From contig NZ_CP108882.1 of assembly GCF_036347055.1 (NCBI RefSeq), forward strand, positions 7,800,001-7,864,000: a stretch of DNA of 64,000 nucleotides, read 5' to 3'. Under the pieces are notes generated by a model, which saw only the letters and a program-made list of their open reading frames with translations, did not search any database and was not told the origin of the DNA. The position numbers and the translations under genes are program-made. The stretch is from Streptomyces sp. NBC_00820. Its GTDB lineage: Bacteria > Actinomycetota > Actinomycetes > Streptomycetales > Streptomycetaceae. This document shows positions 25,603 through 34,199 of the stretch, in pieces. The stretch's first letter is position 1. Each line of letters begins with the position of its first letter.

Positions 25603-26175
25603 CCTCCCCTCTCTTCCCCCGCTGAACCCCCTCGGGTCAGCACCTGAATACGCATAGCCCAAACGAACGAACCGCACTACCGCAACAGAGCCCCAACCAC
25701 CCCGCCCAAACGGAAAACCCGCATGTCACGGTCCGAAGTACTGCACCGTGGACGGTGGTTAAGGCCGACGAGCGCAACGGCGCATTGAGGCGAATCGCTG
25801 GAGAAGCGGGTGGGATATGGCTACCGTGACGGTACGCGAAACAGGAAGGGACCACTATGGACCCCACCCTCAGCGGCTCACCGCCCGCATGCTCAGGCCC
25901 CCGGCACACAGCCCCTCACGGCCACCCACCGGCCGCGCGCCCGCCGCATCCCCAGGCGGCACACCCTCTCTGAGCCACCAGCGCCGCCCGCCGCACGCGC
26001 CCCCCAGCCGGCCAAGGGACGCAGCCGGCACAACCCCGGCACGCACCCGGCACAGCACCACTCGGCGCCCCCCACCACCACCACGAAGACGACCGATCCG
26101 CTCGCGACCACCCGCTGTCTGACCGACGACCGCGCAGCCCCGGCCGGCGTCCGTCACGACACAAGGGAGACACTC
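25603..26175. other. Gap between RES toxin and antitoxin, with a possible 38-codon leader ORF
   Basis: No clear gene is seen in 573 bp. The first 200 bp are comparatively AT-rich for this genome. At 25857-25973 a 38-codon frame (beginning MDPTLSGSPPACSGP) has a strong AGGAAGGGA site about six bases upstream. It is Pro/His/Ala-rich and could be a leader peptide or chance. The open frame that continues into the antitoxin from 25810 is low-complexity and judged untranslated. Confidence 0.4.
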
Positions 26176-26574
26176 ATGATGCCCACCGCCAAACCGACCG
26201 CCACCAGAAGCGACGAAGCCGCCGCCAAGGCGCACCTCACCACCGTGCGCATGTCCATCGCCGACATCGCCAGGTTCCTCCAGGACAACCTCGGCCAGCG
26301 GCTCACGGCACGCATCACCAACCTCAGTGATCATCGTCAGGTCGGCAAGTGGGCATCGGGGGAGAACACGCCAAGGCCCGAAGCGGAGGAGCGCCTGCGC
26401 GCGGCACTCCAGGTCTTTCAACTCATCCAGGACGCGGAAAGCCTCTACACCGCGCGCGCCTGGCTGATCGGCATGAACCCCCAACTCGACGACCAGGCCC
26501 CCCTCAGCGTCATCGCCGAGGGCCACTACCGCGACGTCATGGCAGCGGCACGCGCCTACGTCGACGGAGGCTGA
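26176..26574 (+). CDS. Xre/MbcA/ParS-like antitoxin
   Basis: A 132-residue protein. A helical N-terminal part (IADIARFLQDNLGQRLTARI, NLSDHRQVGKWASGENTPRP) resembles an Xre-like DNA-binding helix-turn-helix. The C-terminus has the toxin-binding pattern LYTARAWLIGMNPQLDDQAP followed by SVIAEGHYRDVMAAARAYV, as in MbcA/ParS/Xre antitoxins that block RES toxins. The ATG at 26176 follows AGGGAG; an adjacent ATG at 26179 is an alternative. It probably neutralises the RES protein upstream and represses their shared region. The reversed gene order and 573-bp gap are atypical, so pairing is inferred. Confidence 0.72.
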   Translation: MMPTAKPTATRSDEAAAKAHLTTVRMSIADIARFLQDNLGQRLTARITNLSDHRQVGKWASGENTPRPEAEERLRAALQVFQLIQDAESLYTARAWLIGMNPQLDDQAPLSVIAEGHYRDVMAAARAYVDGG

Positions 26575-26697
26575 GCGCACACCCGGCTTGAGGCCCCCTC
26601 GTCAGGGGACGCTCGTCAGGGGACGACAACTTCCCACCGCCGCTGTGAGAACGGAAAGACGCAAACAATCCGCAGCGCGCCGCTAAGCTTCCCCGTC

Positions 26698-27597
26698 ATG
26701 CCCACAACAGCGCGTAGATCCGCCCTCGGCACCGCCGCTCTCGCCCTGTTCCTCCTCGCCGGCACCGGCTGTTCCTCCGGCTCCGGCCAAGGCGACGGCG
26801 ATTCCGGAGTGCTGCGGGGGCTGAGCACTCTTGCCGAAAGCAACGGCTCGAACGGGGTGAGCTATCTCGACGCGGCCAAGGCACGCGAGTTGAGAAAGGG
26901 TGACGAGAAGCGGTTCGCTCTCGTCGCCCGGCCTGGCAGCGGTCTGCTGACCGAGTACGAGCCCGGGCCGCTGTCACAGCACGTGAAGGTCACACAGATC
27001 GACACCGCCGTCGACACGAAGAACGCGGGCCACTGGGAGGGCTCGTTCGACGCGGCCGCGATCACCGCCGCGCTGAAGTCGAACGGGTACCGGCAGAGCG
27101 GGGACGGCCGGACCTGGACGCGGACGGGCCGCACAGGCCCCTCCTTCCAGATCTCGGAGGATGAGATCTCGTACTCCTCACAGGGCCGAACGCCCATGGC
27201 GGCCGTCCACCCCGAGCAGGGCGCCTCGCTGGCCGACGAGAAGGAGTTCCGGCGCGCGGCCGAGTGCCTGGGAGACACCTACTGGGCCGACTTCAGTCCC
27301 CTCAGCTCCACGAAGCCGGTACGTCTGTCCGCCGTCGGCCAGCTGGCCGCCTCCTCCGCCAAGAACACCGAGGTGCTGTGCCTCGTGGTCAAGGACGCGG
27401 CGACCGCCAACCGTGCCGCGGCCAAGCTGCGTTCGGTGGTTCGGACCAGGTCGCCGAAGTTCGACGGCACGAAGGTGACCGTCGAGAAGGGCGACCAGCC
27501 GCTGGTACGTGCGGTCGTCCCGGACACGTCCGCCCAGCGGGCGGGCCGCCTGGTCGTCACCGATCTCGAGCTGTGGATGTCCACCACGGAACTGTAG
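26698..27597 (+). CDS. Secreted lipoprotein of unknown function
   Basis: A 299-residue protein with a type II signal peptide: basic MPTTARRSALG, hydrophobic core, and lipobox LAGTGC with Cys25 lipidated, then a Ser/Gly-rich linker. The mature part is about 270 residues, soluble and mixed alpha/beta, with two cysteines (ECLGDTYW and EVLCLVV) that could form a disulfide. No known domain is recognised. It should be anchored on the outer face of the membrane. It is separated from the antitoxin by 123 bp with its own likely promoter. Confidence 0.75.
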   Translation: MPTTARRSALGTAALALFLLAGTGCSSGSGQGDGDSGVLRGLSTLAESNGSNGVSYLDAAKARELRKGDEKRFALVARPGSGLLTEYEPGPLSQHVKVTQIDTAVDTKNAGHWEGSFDAAAITAALKSNGYRQSGDGRTWTRTGRTGPSFQISEDEISYSSQGRTPMAAVHPEQGASLADEKEFRRAAECLGDTYWADFSPLSSTKPVRLSAVGQLAASSAKNTEVLCLVVKDAATANRAAAKLRSVVRTRSPKFDGTKVTVEKGDQPLVRAVVPDTSAQRAGRLVVTDLELWMSTTEL

Positions 27598-27611
27598 GAC
27601 TCCGGCAGCAT

Positions 27612-27655
27612 CGCGTGTCCGCGTGTCCGCGTGTCCGCGTGTCCGCGTGTCCGCG
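27612..27655. repeat. 8-bp CGCGTGTC tandem repeat
   Basis: Five exact copies of CGCGTGTC followed by CGCG occupy 44 bp just after the lipoprotein stop. Simple slippage repeat. Confidence 0.9.
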
Positions 27656-27768
27656 CCTTCGCCAGGAGGCGGTGGCGGTGGCGGTGACTGAACTCGGCGA
27701 GGTCCTCCCCGCCGCGCCGACCACGTCAGTGCCCGAGCTCCAGGCAGCCCCGACACGGATCGTGAACC

Positions 27769-28233
27769 ATGCCCGCTCTAGCCGGCCCGATGACGGACGA
27801 CGAGACTCTCCGGGCCGGTGACGTGCTGTCGATCGCCTGTCCTTTCACAGCGGCCAGAGTCGAACGGGGTGTGACCTGGGACCATGTGTCGGTGCGCTGG
27901 CCGTGGTGTACGGGTTTCCCCCTCAACCCGGGTGACGGGATCCCGTTCTCCATCGAACTGCTGATGCGGCCGTACGCCTTCCTCGGACCGGGAGACGAGG
28001 TCGCCGACGCGGCGGGGCGGGCATGGCGATTCGACGGGCCCTGGGACTGGGCCCCGTTCGACGGAGAGGGGCCCGGCGCAGGCCCCGAGTGGCCGCTCGT
28101 CCTGCTGACCCGCTCAGGGACACCGTGCTCCGACTCGGACGCGGAGACAGTGGCCGCGGGCACGGCAACCGGCTCCCACCAGGAGACCGTCCGACGCTGG
28201 ATGTCCCTCACCGAGGCTTCCCCCACGCCCTGA
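27769..28233 (+). CDS. Hypothetical protein (154 aa)
   Basis: A small, acidic, soluble protein with conserved-looking ETLRAGDVLSIACPFTAARV, WDHVSVRWPWCTGFPL and AWRFDGPWDWAPFDGEG. The Trp-rich central part suggests a compact beta domain. No family is recognised. ATG 27769 gives the longest form; ATG 27790 (starting MTDDETLRAG) is equally likely because neither has a good ribosome site. It is 172 bp after the lipoprotein. Confidence 0.55.
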   Translation: MPALAGPMTDDETLRAGDVLSIACPFTAARVERGVTWDHVSVRWPWCTGFPLNPGDGIPFSIELLMRPYAFLGPGDEVADAAGRAWRFDGPWDWAPFDGEGPGAGPEWPLVLLTRSGTPCSDSDAETVAAGTATGSHQETVRRWMSLTEASPTP

Positions 28234-28299
28234 CAACAGGACCCTCGCTGACACGGAATCCGACCGTCACCGACGAAGCGCCTTCAATAGGCTCGGCCC

Positions 28300-28665
28300 A
28301 TGTGCACCTACGCCTTCGTCCACTACAAACTGCACTACGCGTGCGTGTCGTGCCGGATCAGCTTCAAACGGCATCCCAACGGCACCAGAGGGCACACGTG
28401 CCCGAACTGCGCCGGGCCGCTGCTGTGCGCCGGCCACGACTTCGCGGCGCCCCGCCGCGGCAACCGGAAGGCGTGGTCGGTCGTCGCGGCGGTCCTGAAC
28501 GCGGGACTGCGCTACGACGGCTTCGAGCCGTGCGGCTGCGGACGGGACCCGAAGTTCCGCCCTCGCACCCGCGCCCAGCTGCGCGCCCGCCTCATCGCCG
28601 CGGCCCGCACCGGCACCCCGCCGGCGCAAGTGCTCAGCCGCCCGGATCCACTGGAACCCCGGTGA
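28300..28665 (+). CDS. Small twin-CxxC zinc-ribbon-like protein (copy 1)
   Basis: A 121-residue protein with CVSC (near residue 15) and CPNC (near residue 35), the two knuckles of a probable zinc ribbon. Then come GHDFAAPRRGNRKAWSVVAA and a CGCGRDPKFRPRTRAQLRAR basic tail. The same layout occurs in the shorter protein at 46706-47032, so the window has two members of one actinobacterial family. Function is unknown; a nucleic-acid-binding role would fit the ribbon plus basic tail. The start is ATG 28300. Confidence 0.75.
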   Translation: MCTYAFVHYKLHYACVSCRISFKRHPNGTRGHTCPNCAGPLLCAGHDFAAPRRGNRKAWSVVAAVLNAGLRYDGFEPCGCGRDPKFRPRTRAQLRARLIAAARTGTPPAQVLSRPDPLEPR

Positions 28666-28773
28666 CACGGGCGGCACTCGGCACGGCGAACCGGTCCCAA
28701 CTCCCCGCCCCCCACACGCACACGACCGGCAGTACAGCCAGCATCAGTTGACGCCGGTCGGTACCGGCGGACG

Positions 28774-29652
28774 TCAGTCGGTGTCGGTGGCCGCCAACAC
28801 GGCCAAACGCCGGCGATCCGGAGCAAGGGCGGCCAGGCCGATGTCCCAGGCCACTTGCTCGAACCACTTCGTGTCGGCATCGAAACCGTGCCAGACGCAG
28901 TCCCGTACCTGTGGTTCCACCTCGTCGGGGGTGGCGCCCTCCGGGCATCCGGCCAGCGCGGCCAGAGACCGCCAGGCCGCCAGACGGCCATAGGCACCGA
29001 AGGAACCGCGGCTGTACGCCCCTCCCGAGGACGCGGCACCGAAGACGACTCGCCATGCCTGGGCCGGCGGGAGGACAGTGACCGAAAGCGCGGCTTTCTT
29101 CCCCGCTCCGCGCAGACAGTCCAGCCCCGGCGTTAGCAGCGCGGCCGGGACCGACGCGGGGTCCAGAGGCTTCGCGAGATCGAAGCCCCGTGCCTCGATA
29201 CGCCCGTTGGACTCCTCGGCCCAGTTCGCCACGGCCGTGGCGATGACCGTGGCGTCGGCTTCCGTCGTCGTCTCCTGCGCCGAGGAGCTACGGACGCCGG
29301 TGAGCACAGCCGGTTCGCGGCTCTCCGACGGCCCGAACGGCATCGAGTGACTACTGCCGCGGCTGCTGTACCTCGGCAGGTCGGACCGGCTCTCGATGTC
29401 CGACCGCGTCAGGGGAAGCCCGCCCAGCGGATGACGACGCCAATGCGACGACGTCGCCCAACGGGCGATCCCCGGTATCTCTGCGACGGCGATGCCCCTG
29501 AGGACCAACTCGTGAACCAGGCAGCCCCGAAGCTCCTCCGAAGCGTGCCCGGTGAACGCCACAGCCAGATTCGCGGCGTCCTGGCCGGAGGCGAGCAGTG
29601 AGGCCGCGTAGCGATCCAGCGTCCGGCCGTTCGCCTCCGCCGAGGAGATCAA
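28774..29652 (-). CDS. DUF6183-like protein, start uncertain
   Basis: The frame encodes about 293 residues with helices EELRGCLVHELVLRGIAVAE and YAASLLASGQDAANLAVAFTG, and a C-terminal section VFGAASSGGAYSRGSFGAYG, AWRSLAALAGCPEGATPDEV. I associate these with DUF6183-type Streptomyces proteins of unknown function. No ATG or GTG starts the conserved part; TTG 29652 is a candidate and the longer frame to 29823 is poor in protein character. The 5' end may be lost, so this could be a truncated gene. It diverges from the gene at 29753. Confidence 0.5.
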   Translation of the reverse strand: MISSAEANGRTLDRYAASLLASGQDAANLAVAFTGHASEELRGCLVHELVLRGIAVAEIPGIARWATSSHWRRHPLGGLPLTRSDIESRSDLPRYSSRGSSHSMPFGPSESREPAVLTGVRSSSAQETTTEADATVIATAVANWAEESNGRIEARGFDLAKPLDPASVPAALLTPGLDCLRGAGKKAALSVTVLPPAQAWRVVFGAASSGGAYSRGSFGAYGRLAAWRSLAALAGCPEGATPDEVEPQVRDCVWHGFDADTKWFEQVAWDIGLAALAPDRRRLAVLAATDTD

Positions 29653-29752
29653 TGGACATACAGACGCTTGACTCCTACGAACCTCGATCGGCGACCACGC
29701 CGACCGGGCTGCGGGGCTGCGGGGCTGCACGGCACTACGTGATACTTGCCCT

Positions 29753-30175
29753 GTGCAGTGGTACGAGCGGGCGCAGGAGGCGGAACGGGACCAGAATTGG
29801 GATGTGGCCATCGCGTTGGTCACCGCCCACGCCGAATGCGTCTCCGTCGATCCCTACAGGCACAACAACCACCTGTGGCACATGGACCTGCTCGCCCGCG
29901 CGGAGCGCCTCCCCGAACTCGCGGAGCTCGCTCTCACGGATGCCCATGCCCGCCGGAGACTCAACAGGGCGTTTCGTCGACGGGGGATGGTTCCGGAACT
30001 GCGCAGCCGAGCCCGGAAAGGCGACCGTGACGCTCTGTACGTCCTCGTCCGACTGCTGTGCGAGACAGACCGAGCCCAGGAGGCATCCCAGGCCGTCCAG
30101 GACTACGGCCCGGAGGACCAGTACGCCCGCGAGATCGTCGCCGGCCTTCGAACGCCATCAAGCGCTGCGGAGTAA
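29753..30175 (+). CDS. Small TPR-like helical protein
   Basis: A 140-residue helical protein starting at GTG 29753 (MQWYERAQEAERDQNWDVAI) with repeated helix pairs, including RNAFRRRGMVPELRSRA-like and DALYVLVRLLCETDRAQEAS segments, compatible with two to three TPR-like units. No enzymatic motif is seen. It resembles common small Streptomyces proteins without known function. The preceding sequence has a GCTGCGGG triplet repeat. Confidence 0.65.
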   Translation: MQWYERAQEAERDQNWDVAIALVTAHAECVSVDPYRHNNHLWHMDLLARAERLPELAELALTDAHARRRLNRAFRRRGMVPELRSRARKGDRDALYVLVRLLCETDRAQEASQAVQDYGPEDQYAREIVAGLRTPSSAAE

Positions 30176-30338
30176 CGCCCGGACCGGGCGGCGGTCGAGC
30201 AGCCGGTTCCGCCGGTTCCGCCGGCTGCGCCGGTGTGCTGTTCCGGCCAGGAGTTGGATGCGCCGATTGCAGACCGACGTCGACGGCTCCGTCCGCGCCG
30301 CGGCCGCGGGTGACCGGGTGGCGTAGTGGTACGGAAGG

Positions 30339-30494
30339 TCAGCCCAGGCTCTTGTGCAGAGCCTCCAGGCCCTCGCTGTAGATCCCGGTGAAGAGAGCGA
30401 CGACGTCGGCGTCCGGGACGTCTCGGGGCGTGAATCGTCCCGACCACTGAATCTCGCTGGCCGCTTCGTCCTCGACGACGAAGACGCCAGACAT
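30339..30494 (-). pseudogene. C-terminal fragment of an SRPBCC (polyketide-cyclase-like) protein
   Basis: A 51-codon frame reads SGVFVVEDEAASEIQWSGRF, TPRDVPDADVVALFTGIYSE and GLEALHKSLG before its stop. This closely matches the last beta strand and C-terminal helix of SRPBCC proteins, which bind lipid-like ligands in a deep cavity. The first 90 or so residues expected of the family are missing, and upstream sequence shows no continuation in any frame. The ATG at 30494 is probably coincidental. Confidence 0.65.
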
Positions 30495-30745
30495 GCTGGT
30501 CTCCATGCCTCAGTCCCCATGCCCCATGCTCCATGTCCGCGGGGTCGACGCCGTCCGTATAGGTGTCCGTCCTCGTGACGTCCGGGCCGACCAGGCCGCC
30601 CCCACGCGCCGCCGTGCGGCCCCGGGCCGGTGGCCGCGAAGCCAGGACCAGCCCCCGTCCGGCCTTCTCCTGACCTGCCCTCTCACGAGAACAATGCCCG
30701 TGAGACAGTCGGGCAGCCCCACCGACCGCCCGAGGAGAAGGATCC

Positions 30746-31233
30746 ATGACCGCATTGCCAACTGTTACTGGCCGCGACGAGTTCGACGCCCTGGTCGTCA
30801 GGACGGACTACCAGGACGATCAGGCATGGCAGGACGTGGTGGCGGTGCTGAGGAAACCCTGGGGAGACGGACAGTACGAGGCGCACGTCCACGTCATCGA
30901 CGATCCGGTCTGGGCAGGGGCGACCCCCGACGAGGTGGTGACGGCGGTCCGCGCGGACGAGGACTTGAGCGTTGTGTTCCTCGCCGACCGGATGACCATG
31001 CAGGCCGACGGCCACGCACTGCCTCACACGTTGCTGGCGGTCACCACGCTGACGCGGGAGGAGTGCGTGGACGACGAGGACTACGAGCAGCTGACCGAAT
31101 TCGGTCTGAGTTCCGCACCACCCCCGCAGGGGTCCACGACATCCACGCGAACCTCAGCATCGGCAACATGGGCTTCGAGGAGTACGCCGGATGGGCCCAC
31201 GATGATCCCGAGGGCATCCATCGTTCCGCCTGA
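30746..31233 (+). pseudogene. DUF6924-like protein, frameshifted near its end
   Basis: From ATG 30746 the frame gives TALPTVTGRDEFDALVVRTD, WQDVVAVLRKPWGDGQ and LTREECVDDEDYEQLTEFG. Near 31107 it leaves the good frame. The neighbouring frame continues SEFRTTPAGVHDIHANLSIG, NMGFEEYAGWAHDDPEGIHR, typical of DUF6924 ends, to a stop at 31233. One missing base would explain this. DUF6924 has no known function. Sequencing error would restore a normal gene. Confidence 0.7.
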
Positions 31234-31270
31234 ACAGCTGAACAGTCTGCTGATCCGTGTCCGTGCTTGA

Positions 31271-31794
31271 AGTTGTTGTTCAACCCCTTCCGTGCAGCGA
31301 TGAAGCTTGATCTTCGCCTACGCAAGCGATGCCGCTGATGGAGGTACAGAGGGCGGCATCGTCGTCATCGACTGACTCGGCTCCGCCTGAGCTTGTTTTC
31401 AACGGCCCATCACGCAAGGGCAGTTGAGTGCCTGTCGGCTGTTGAGGACGGGTGCGACAGCGATGCGGCCCTGGTGCGACCAGTGCGTTGTCGAGACACC
31501 GTTGATCCTGCCAAGGCCGCGAGGGTGAGGCTGCTGTACGACGCTGTACGCGTCGAGTCCCTGACGCGGGTTCCGGCCTGTGCACGAGAACCGGATCGCC
31601 GGCCGGTGCACCGAAACCCGCCGGCCCTGGCCCCGGACGCTCGCCCGGCTCGAAGAACAGCCGTCCCGTCACCCGTCACCCGTCATGACGCGGGACGAAC
31701 CCTCACCATCGACGAGACATGCCGGCGACCGACCCACCACCGGAACGGGCTCCCCTCATCAGGCCCCTTGGAGCCGACCTTCTACGCTGGTGCT
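31271..31794. other. 524-bp non-coding stretch
   Basis: No gene is supported. It contains short repeats (GTCACCC near 31668) and a TTGTTCAAC-like element near 31275 also seen, in altered form, near 33174. The last 15 bases (TACGCT at 31783-31788) may be the -10 box of the methyltransferase gene. Confidence 0.5.
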
Positions 31795-32643
31795 GTGACT
31801 GATGAGCAGGAGCAGGTGCAGCCGTCGGGAGTGTGGGCCACGGCTGTGGGAGTGGCCAGGGTGCGGGCGCTGGAGAACGAGCGGGAGAACGCGCTGTTCC
31901 GCGACCCACTGGCACAGGCCTTCGCCGCCGCCGGCGGCCTGTGGCCCTCCTCGCCGCCGCCCGATGACGAGGCCGGGCGACGCCGTCGGCTGGCCGTGTC
32001 GTTCTCCATTGTCATCAGGACGAAGTTCCTCGACGACCTGTTGCGGCAGGCTTCCGCGTCCGGGGTCCGGCAGGTCGTGCTGCTCGGCGCCGGCATGGAC
32101 AGCCGGGCCTTCCGGATGGACTGGCCCGAGGGCACCCGGCTGTTCGAGGTCGACACCGCCGCGCCACTGGACTTCAAGGCTTCGGTGCTGCGCCAGGAGC
32201 GGGCCGTCGCACGCTGCGAGCGGATCACCGTCGCGGTGGATCTGCGTGAGGACTGGCCAGGTGCGCTGGCCGCCGCAGGGCACGACCCGACGGTGCCGAC
32301 CGTGTGGATCGCCGAAGGACTGCTGATCTATCTGCCCGAGGACGCGGTGGAGTTGCTGCTGGCCCGGATCAGCGCGCAGTCGGCGGCAGGAAGTCGGATG
32401 GGGCTGACGCTGGGCTCGCGCGGCGTGATCGAGCGCTTCGGCGCGGACACCGCGCCGGGATCGGCGGCGTCCATGTGGGTCTCGGAGATGCCCGACGACC
32501 CGGTGGGCTGGCTGGCCGGGCACGGCTGGGAGGCCGGCAGCCACACCCTGCGCGAGCGCGCTGCCGCCTACGGCCGCCCGATCAGCACCCCGCCGCAGCG
32601 CGAGGAACGGCCCGGCGGACTGATCTCGGCGGTCCGCCGGTAG
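31795..32643 (+). CDS. Class I SAM-dependent methyltransferase (PF04072-like)
   Basis: A 282-residue methyltransferase of the leucine-carboxyl-methyltransferase-like/TIGR00027 group. RQVVLLGAGMDSRAFRMDWP is motif I (glycine-rich SAM loop), FEVDTAAPLDFKASVL the acidic ribose-binding strand, ITVAVDLREDWPGAL motif II, and WIAEGLLIYLPEDAVELLL the catalytic-face loop. Known members methylate small metabolites, often in natural-product or resistance pathways. GTG 31795 starts the conserved part; a TACGCT element seven bases before it suggests a leaderless mRNA. It is followed by transposase debris, so no operon is present. Confidence 0.87.
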   Translation: MTDEQEQVQPSGVWATAVGVARVRALENERENALFRDPLAQAFAAAGGLWPSSPPPDDEAGRRRRLAVSFSIVIRTKFLDDLLRQASASGVRQVVLLGAGMDSRAFRMDWPEGTRLFEVDTAAPLDFKASVLRQERAVARCERITVAVDLREDWPGALAAAGHDPTVPTVWIAEGLLIYLPEDAVELLLARISAQSAAGSRMGLTLGSRGVIERFGADTAPGSAASMWVSEMPDDPVGWLAGHGWEAGSHTLRERAAAYGRPISTPPQREERPGGLISAVRR

Positions 32644-32650
32644 CGCGCCT

Positions 32651-32800
32651 CCTGGTCACCGACCGCGACGCGGCCCGCGAACTCCTCTGGCGCCTGCGGG
32701 TCATGTAGCCGCAGATCGCGCAGATCTGCGCCGACTACGCCTACGCCGACCAACTCACCAACTGGTCCGGCGACTTCCTCAACATGACCCTGAAACCTGA
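32651..32800 (+). pseudogene. IS5-family transposase fragment
   Basis: The frame reads LVTDRDAARELLWRLRVM, a stop codon, then PQIAQICADYAYADQLTNWS and GDFLNMTLKP. This is a degenerate form of the IS5-type block HPxIxxxWADSAYxGxL. Both ends are missing. It lies immediately after the methyltransferase gene. Confidence 0.6.
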
Positions 32801-32917
32801 CCTGGGCACTCATCACCCTCATGACCCGCAGCCCCAGTCGCGGCGGCCCCAGGTCAAGTGGTCGAGAGTGCGAACCTCACTGCGCGACGGACCTGCAGGC
32901 GGGTCATCTCGGCAGGT

Positions 32918-33091
32918 CTACATGGCCCCGAGCATGCAATACGTCATGACTTTGTCCTGGGCTTGCCCGTCCGCGGCTTCCACTGCGGCTTGCTCTCCGG
33001 CTGCGCGGTCCGCAGCCGTCTCGATCTCAGCGGCTTGTGATTCGACATGGCGCTGCTCAGACTCGGCGCGCGTGTTCTCCCCGTGATTCAT
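32918..33091 (-). CDS. Possible small acidic protein (57 aa)
   Basis: From ATG 33091 the frame gives NHGENTRAESEQRHVESQAA, a Glu/Ala-rich helix, and a short C-terminal KVMTYCMLGAM. It has heptad-like spacing that could form a coiled coil. No homologue is recognised, no ribosome site is convincing, and chance is possible. Confidence 0.25.
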   Translation of the reverse strand: MNHGENTRAESEQRHVESQAAEIETAADRAAGEQAAVEAADGQAQDKVMTYCMLGAM

Positions 33092-33194
33092 GGTCAGAAT
33101 CTGCGTAATCACGGGCCTCGCCACCAGGGCGCTGCCGACAGACTTCTTGAGTGCTCAAACAGGCACTCAGCTTGTTCTTCAACCTCTGGCCCGG

Positions 33195-34019
33195 TCAGTC
33201 CAGCAAAGTGGTCGTGAACTTCTCGTGGTGGGCCACGAGCCACTCCTGGATGCGGTCCCACCGTTGCCAACCTCCGCGCTCGGACAGCACCTGTGTGTAG
33301 ACAGGGTCGCCAGCGGTCACGCGGTCGGCGACGAAGGCCCGGCAGGACGCTGTGGCCTGTTCGATGATGCCGGGTAGTTCGGCGCGTTCCTGCGGAGAGA
33401 GGCCGTAGCTGTCGGCGAGGATTCGCAGTCGCGTCGGGGCGTCCAGCCCGGCGGGGTGGAGGGCTGCCGCGGACGTGGGATCGAGCATGGGGACCCAGTA
33501 GCGGGCGGTCATGGCGATGTCCCACAGCGGTCGTCCGGGCGCTGCCAGGTCGAAATCGATCAGGGCCGTGGCATAGCCGTCGCGGAAGACGACGTTTTCC
33601 GGGCACACGTCGTTGTGGCACAGCATCGTTCCTCCCTCCGGGTCGGCCAGAGCCTGGGGCCATGCGGCGCGGGTGTCCACGGGGATGGCCGCGCCGGCGT
33701 CGTGCAGGCGTCGCAGCAGGCTTCCCACCGAACGCAGAGCGGTCTCCGTCATCGCCCAGCGGGGATACGGCGGCAGGGCAACGTCACCGGGGATGTAGGT
33801 CAGATGCTCGCGGCCGTCCGTGGTGAGCTGGAGCGGAGTCGGAGCCGCGTCGAAGCCGTGTTCTTCGAGTGCGCGGAGGTGGGCGTGGAGGGCGCGCGCA
33901 GTGGGCGGCGCGGGGCGTTCCACCAGGGAACCGCGGCGGACGACCGCGCCCGCGTTCATCATGCCGCCGTCGAGTGCTTCGCCCTGTGCCGCCCCGTCCT
34001 CAGCTGTCACGTCGATCAC
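33195..34019 (-). CDS. Aminoglycoside-phosphotransferase-fold (APH) protein
   Basis: A 274-residue kinase-like protein. The catalytic loop LCHNDVCPENVVFRDG has the APH HxDxxxxN pattern, and LIDFDLAAPGRPLWDIAMTA contains the Mg-binding acid where DFG/DFD is expected. The N-terminal lobe is short (HLRALEEHGFDAAPTPLQLT, EHLTYIPGDVALPPY). Relatives phosphorylate aminoglycosides, macrolides, choline or sugars, so the substrate is not defined. GTG 34019 is preferred; the ATG at 34136 would add 39 residues that are low-quality. Confidence 0.85.
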   Translation of the reverse strand: MIDVTAEDGAAQGEALDGGMMNAGAVVRRGSLVERPAPPTARALHAHLRALEEHGFDAAPTPLQLTTDGREHLTYIPGDVALPPYPRWAMTETALRSVGSLLRRLHDAGAAIPVDTRAAWPQALADPEGGTMLCHNDVCPENVVFRDGYATALIDFDLAAPGRPLWDIAMTARYWVPMLDPTSAAALHPAGLDAPTRLRILADSYGLSPQERAELPGIIEQATASCRAFVADRVTAGDPVYTQVLSERGGWQRWDRIQEWLVAHHEKFTTTLLD

Positions 34020-34199
34020 GCTACCGGGAGGGCGGCGGTGGTTGGGCCGGCTCCGAAAGGCGCTTCGAACTCGGTGGTCAGCTGAGTATTCACCTGACGC
34101 TGAGGCGGCCTTCGTCTGATCATGCGCTCCGACCAAGGCACGTGACCAAGGCGATGGCTGTGAGGGTGAGTCTGCTGCCTGACGCAGCTGTGGGGGGGG

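Noticed and set aside
27612..27655. 8-bp repeats considered as iterons of an origin
   Set aside because: No replication initiator or DnaA boxes are nearby and the array is a simple slippage repeat.
32918..33124. Small minus-strand frame considered as a certain gene
   Set aside because: No ribosome site and no recognisable homologue; kept only as a low-confidence entry.
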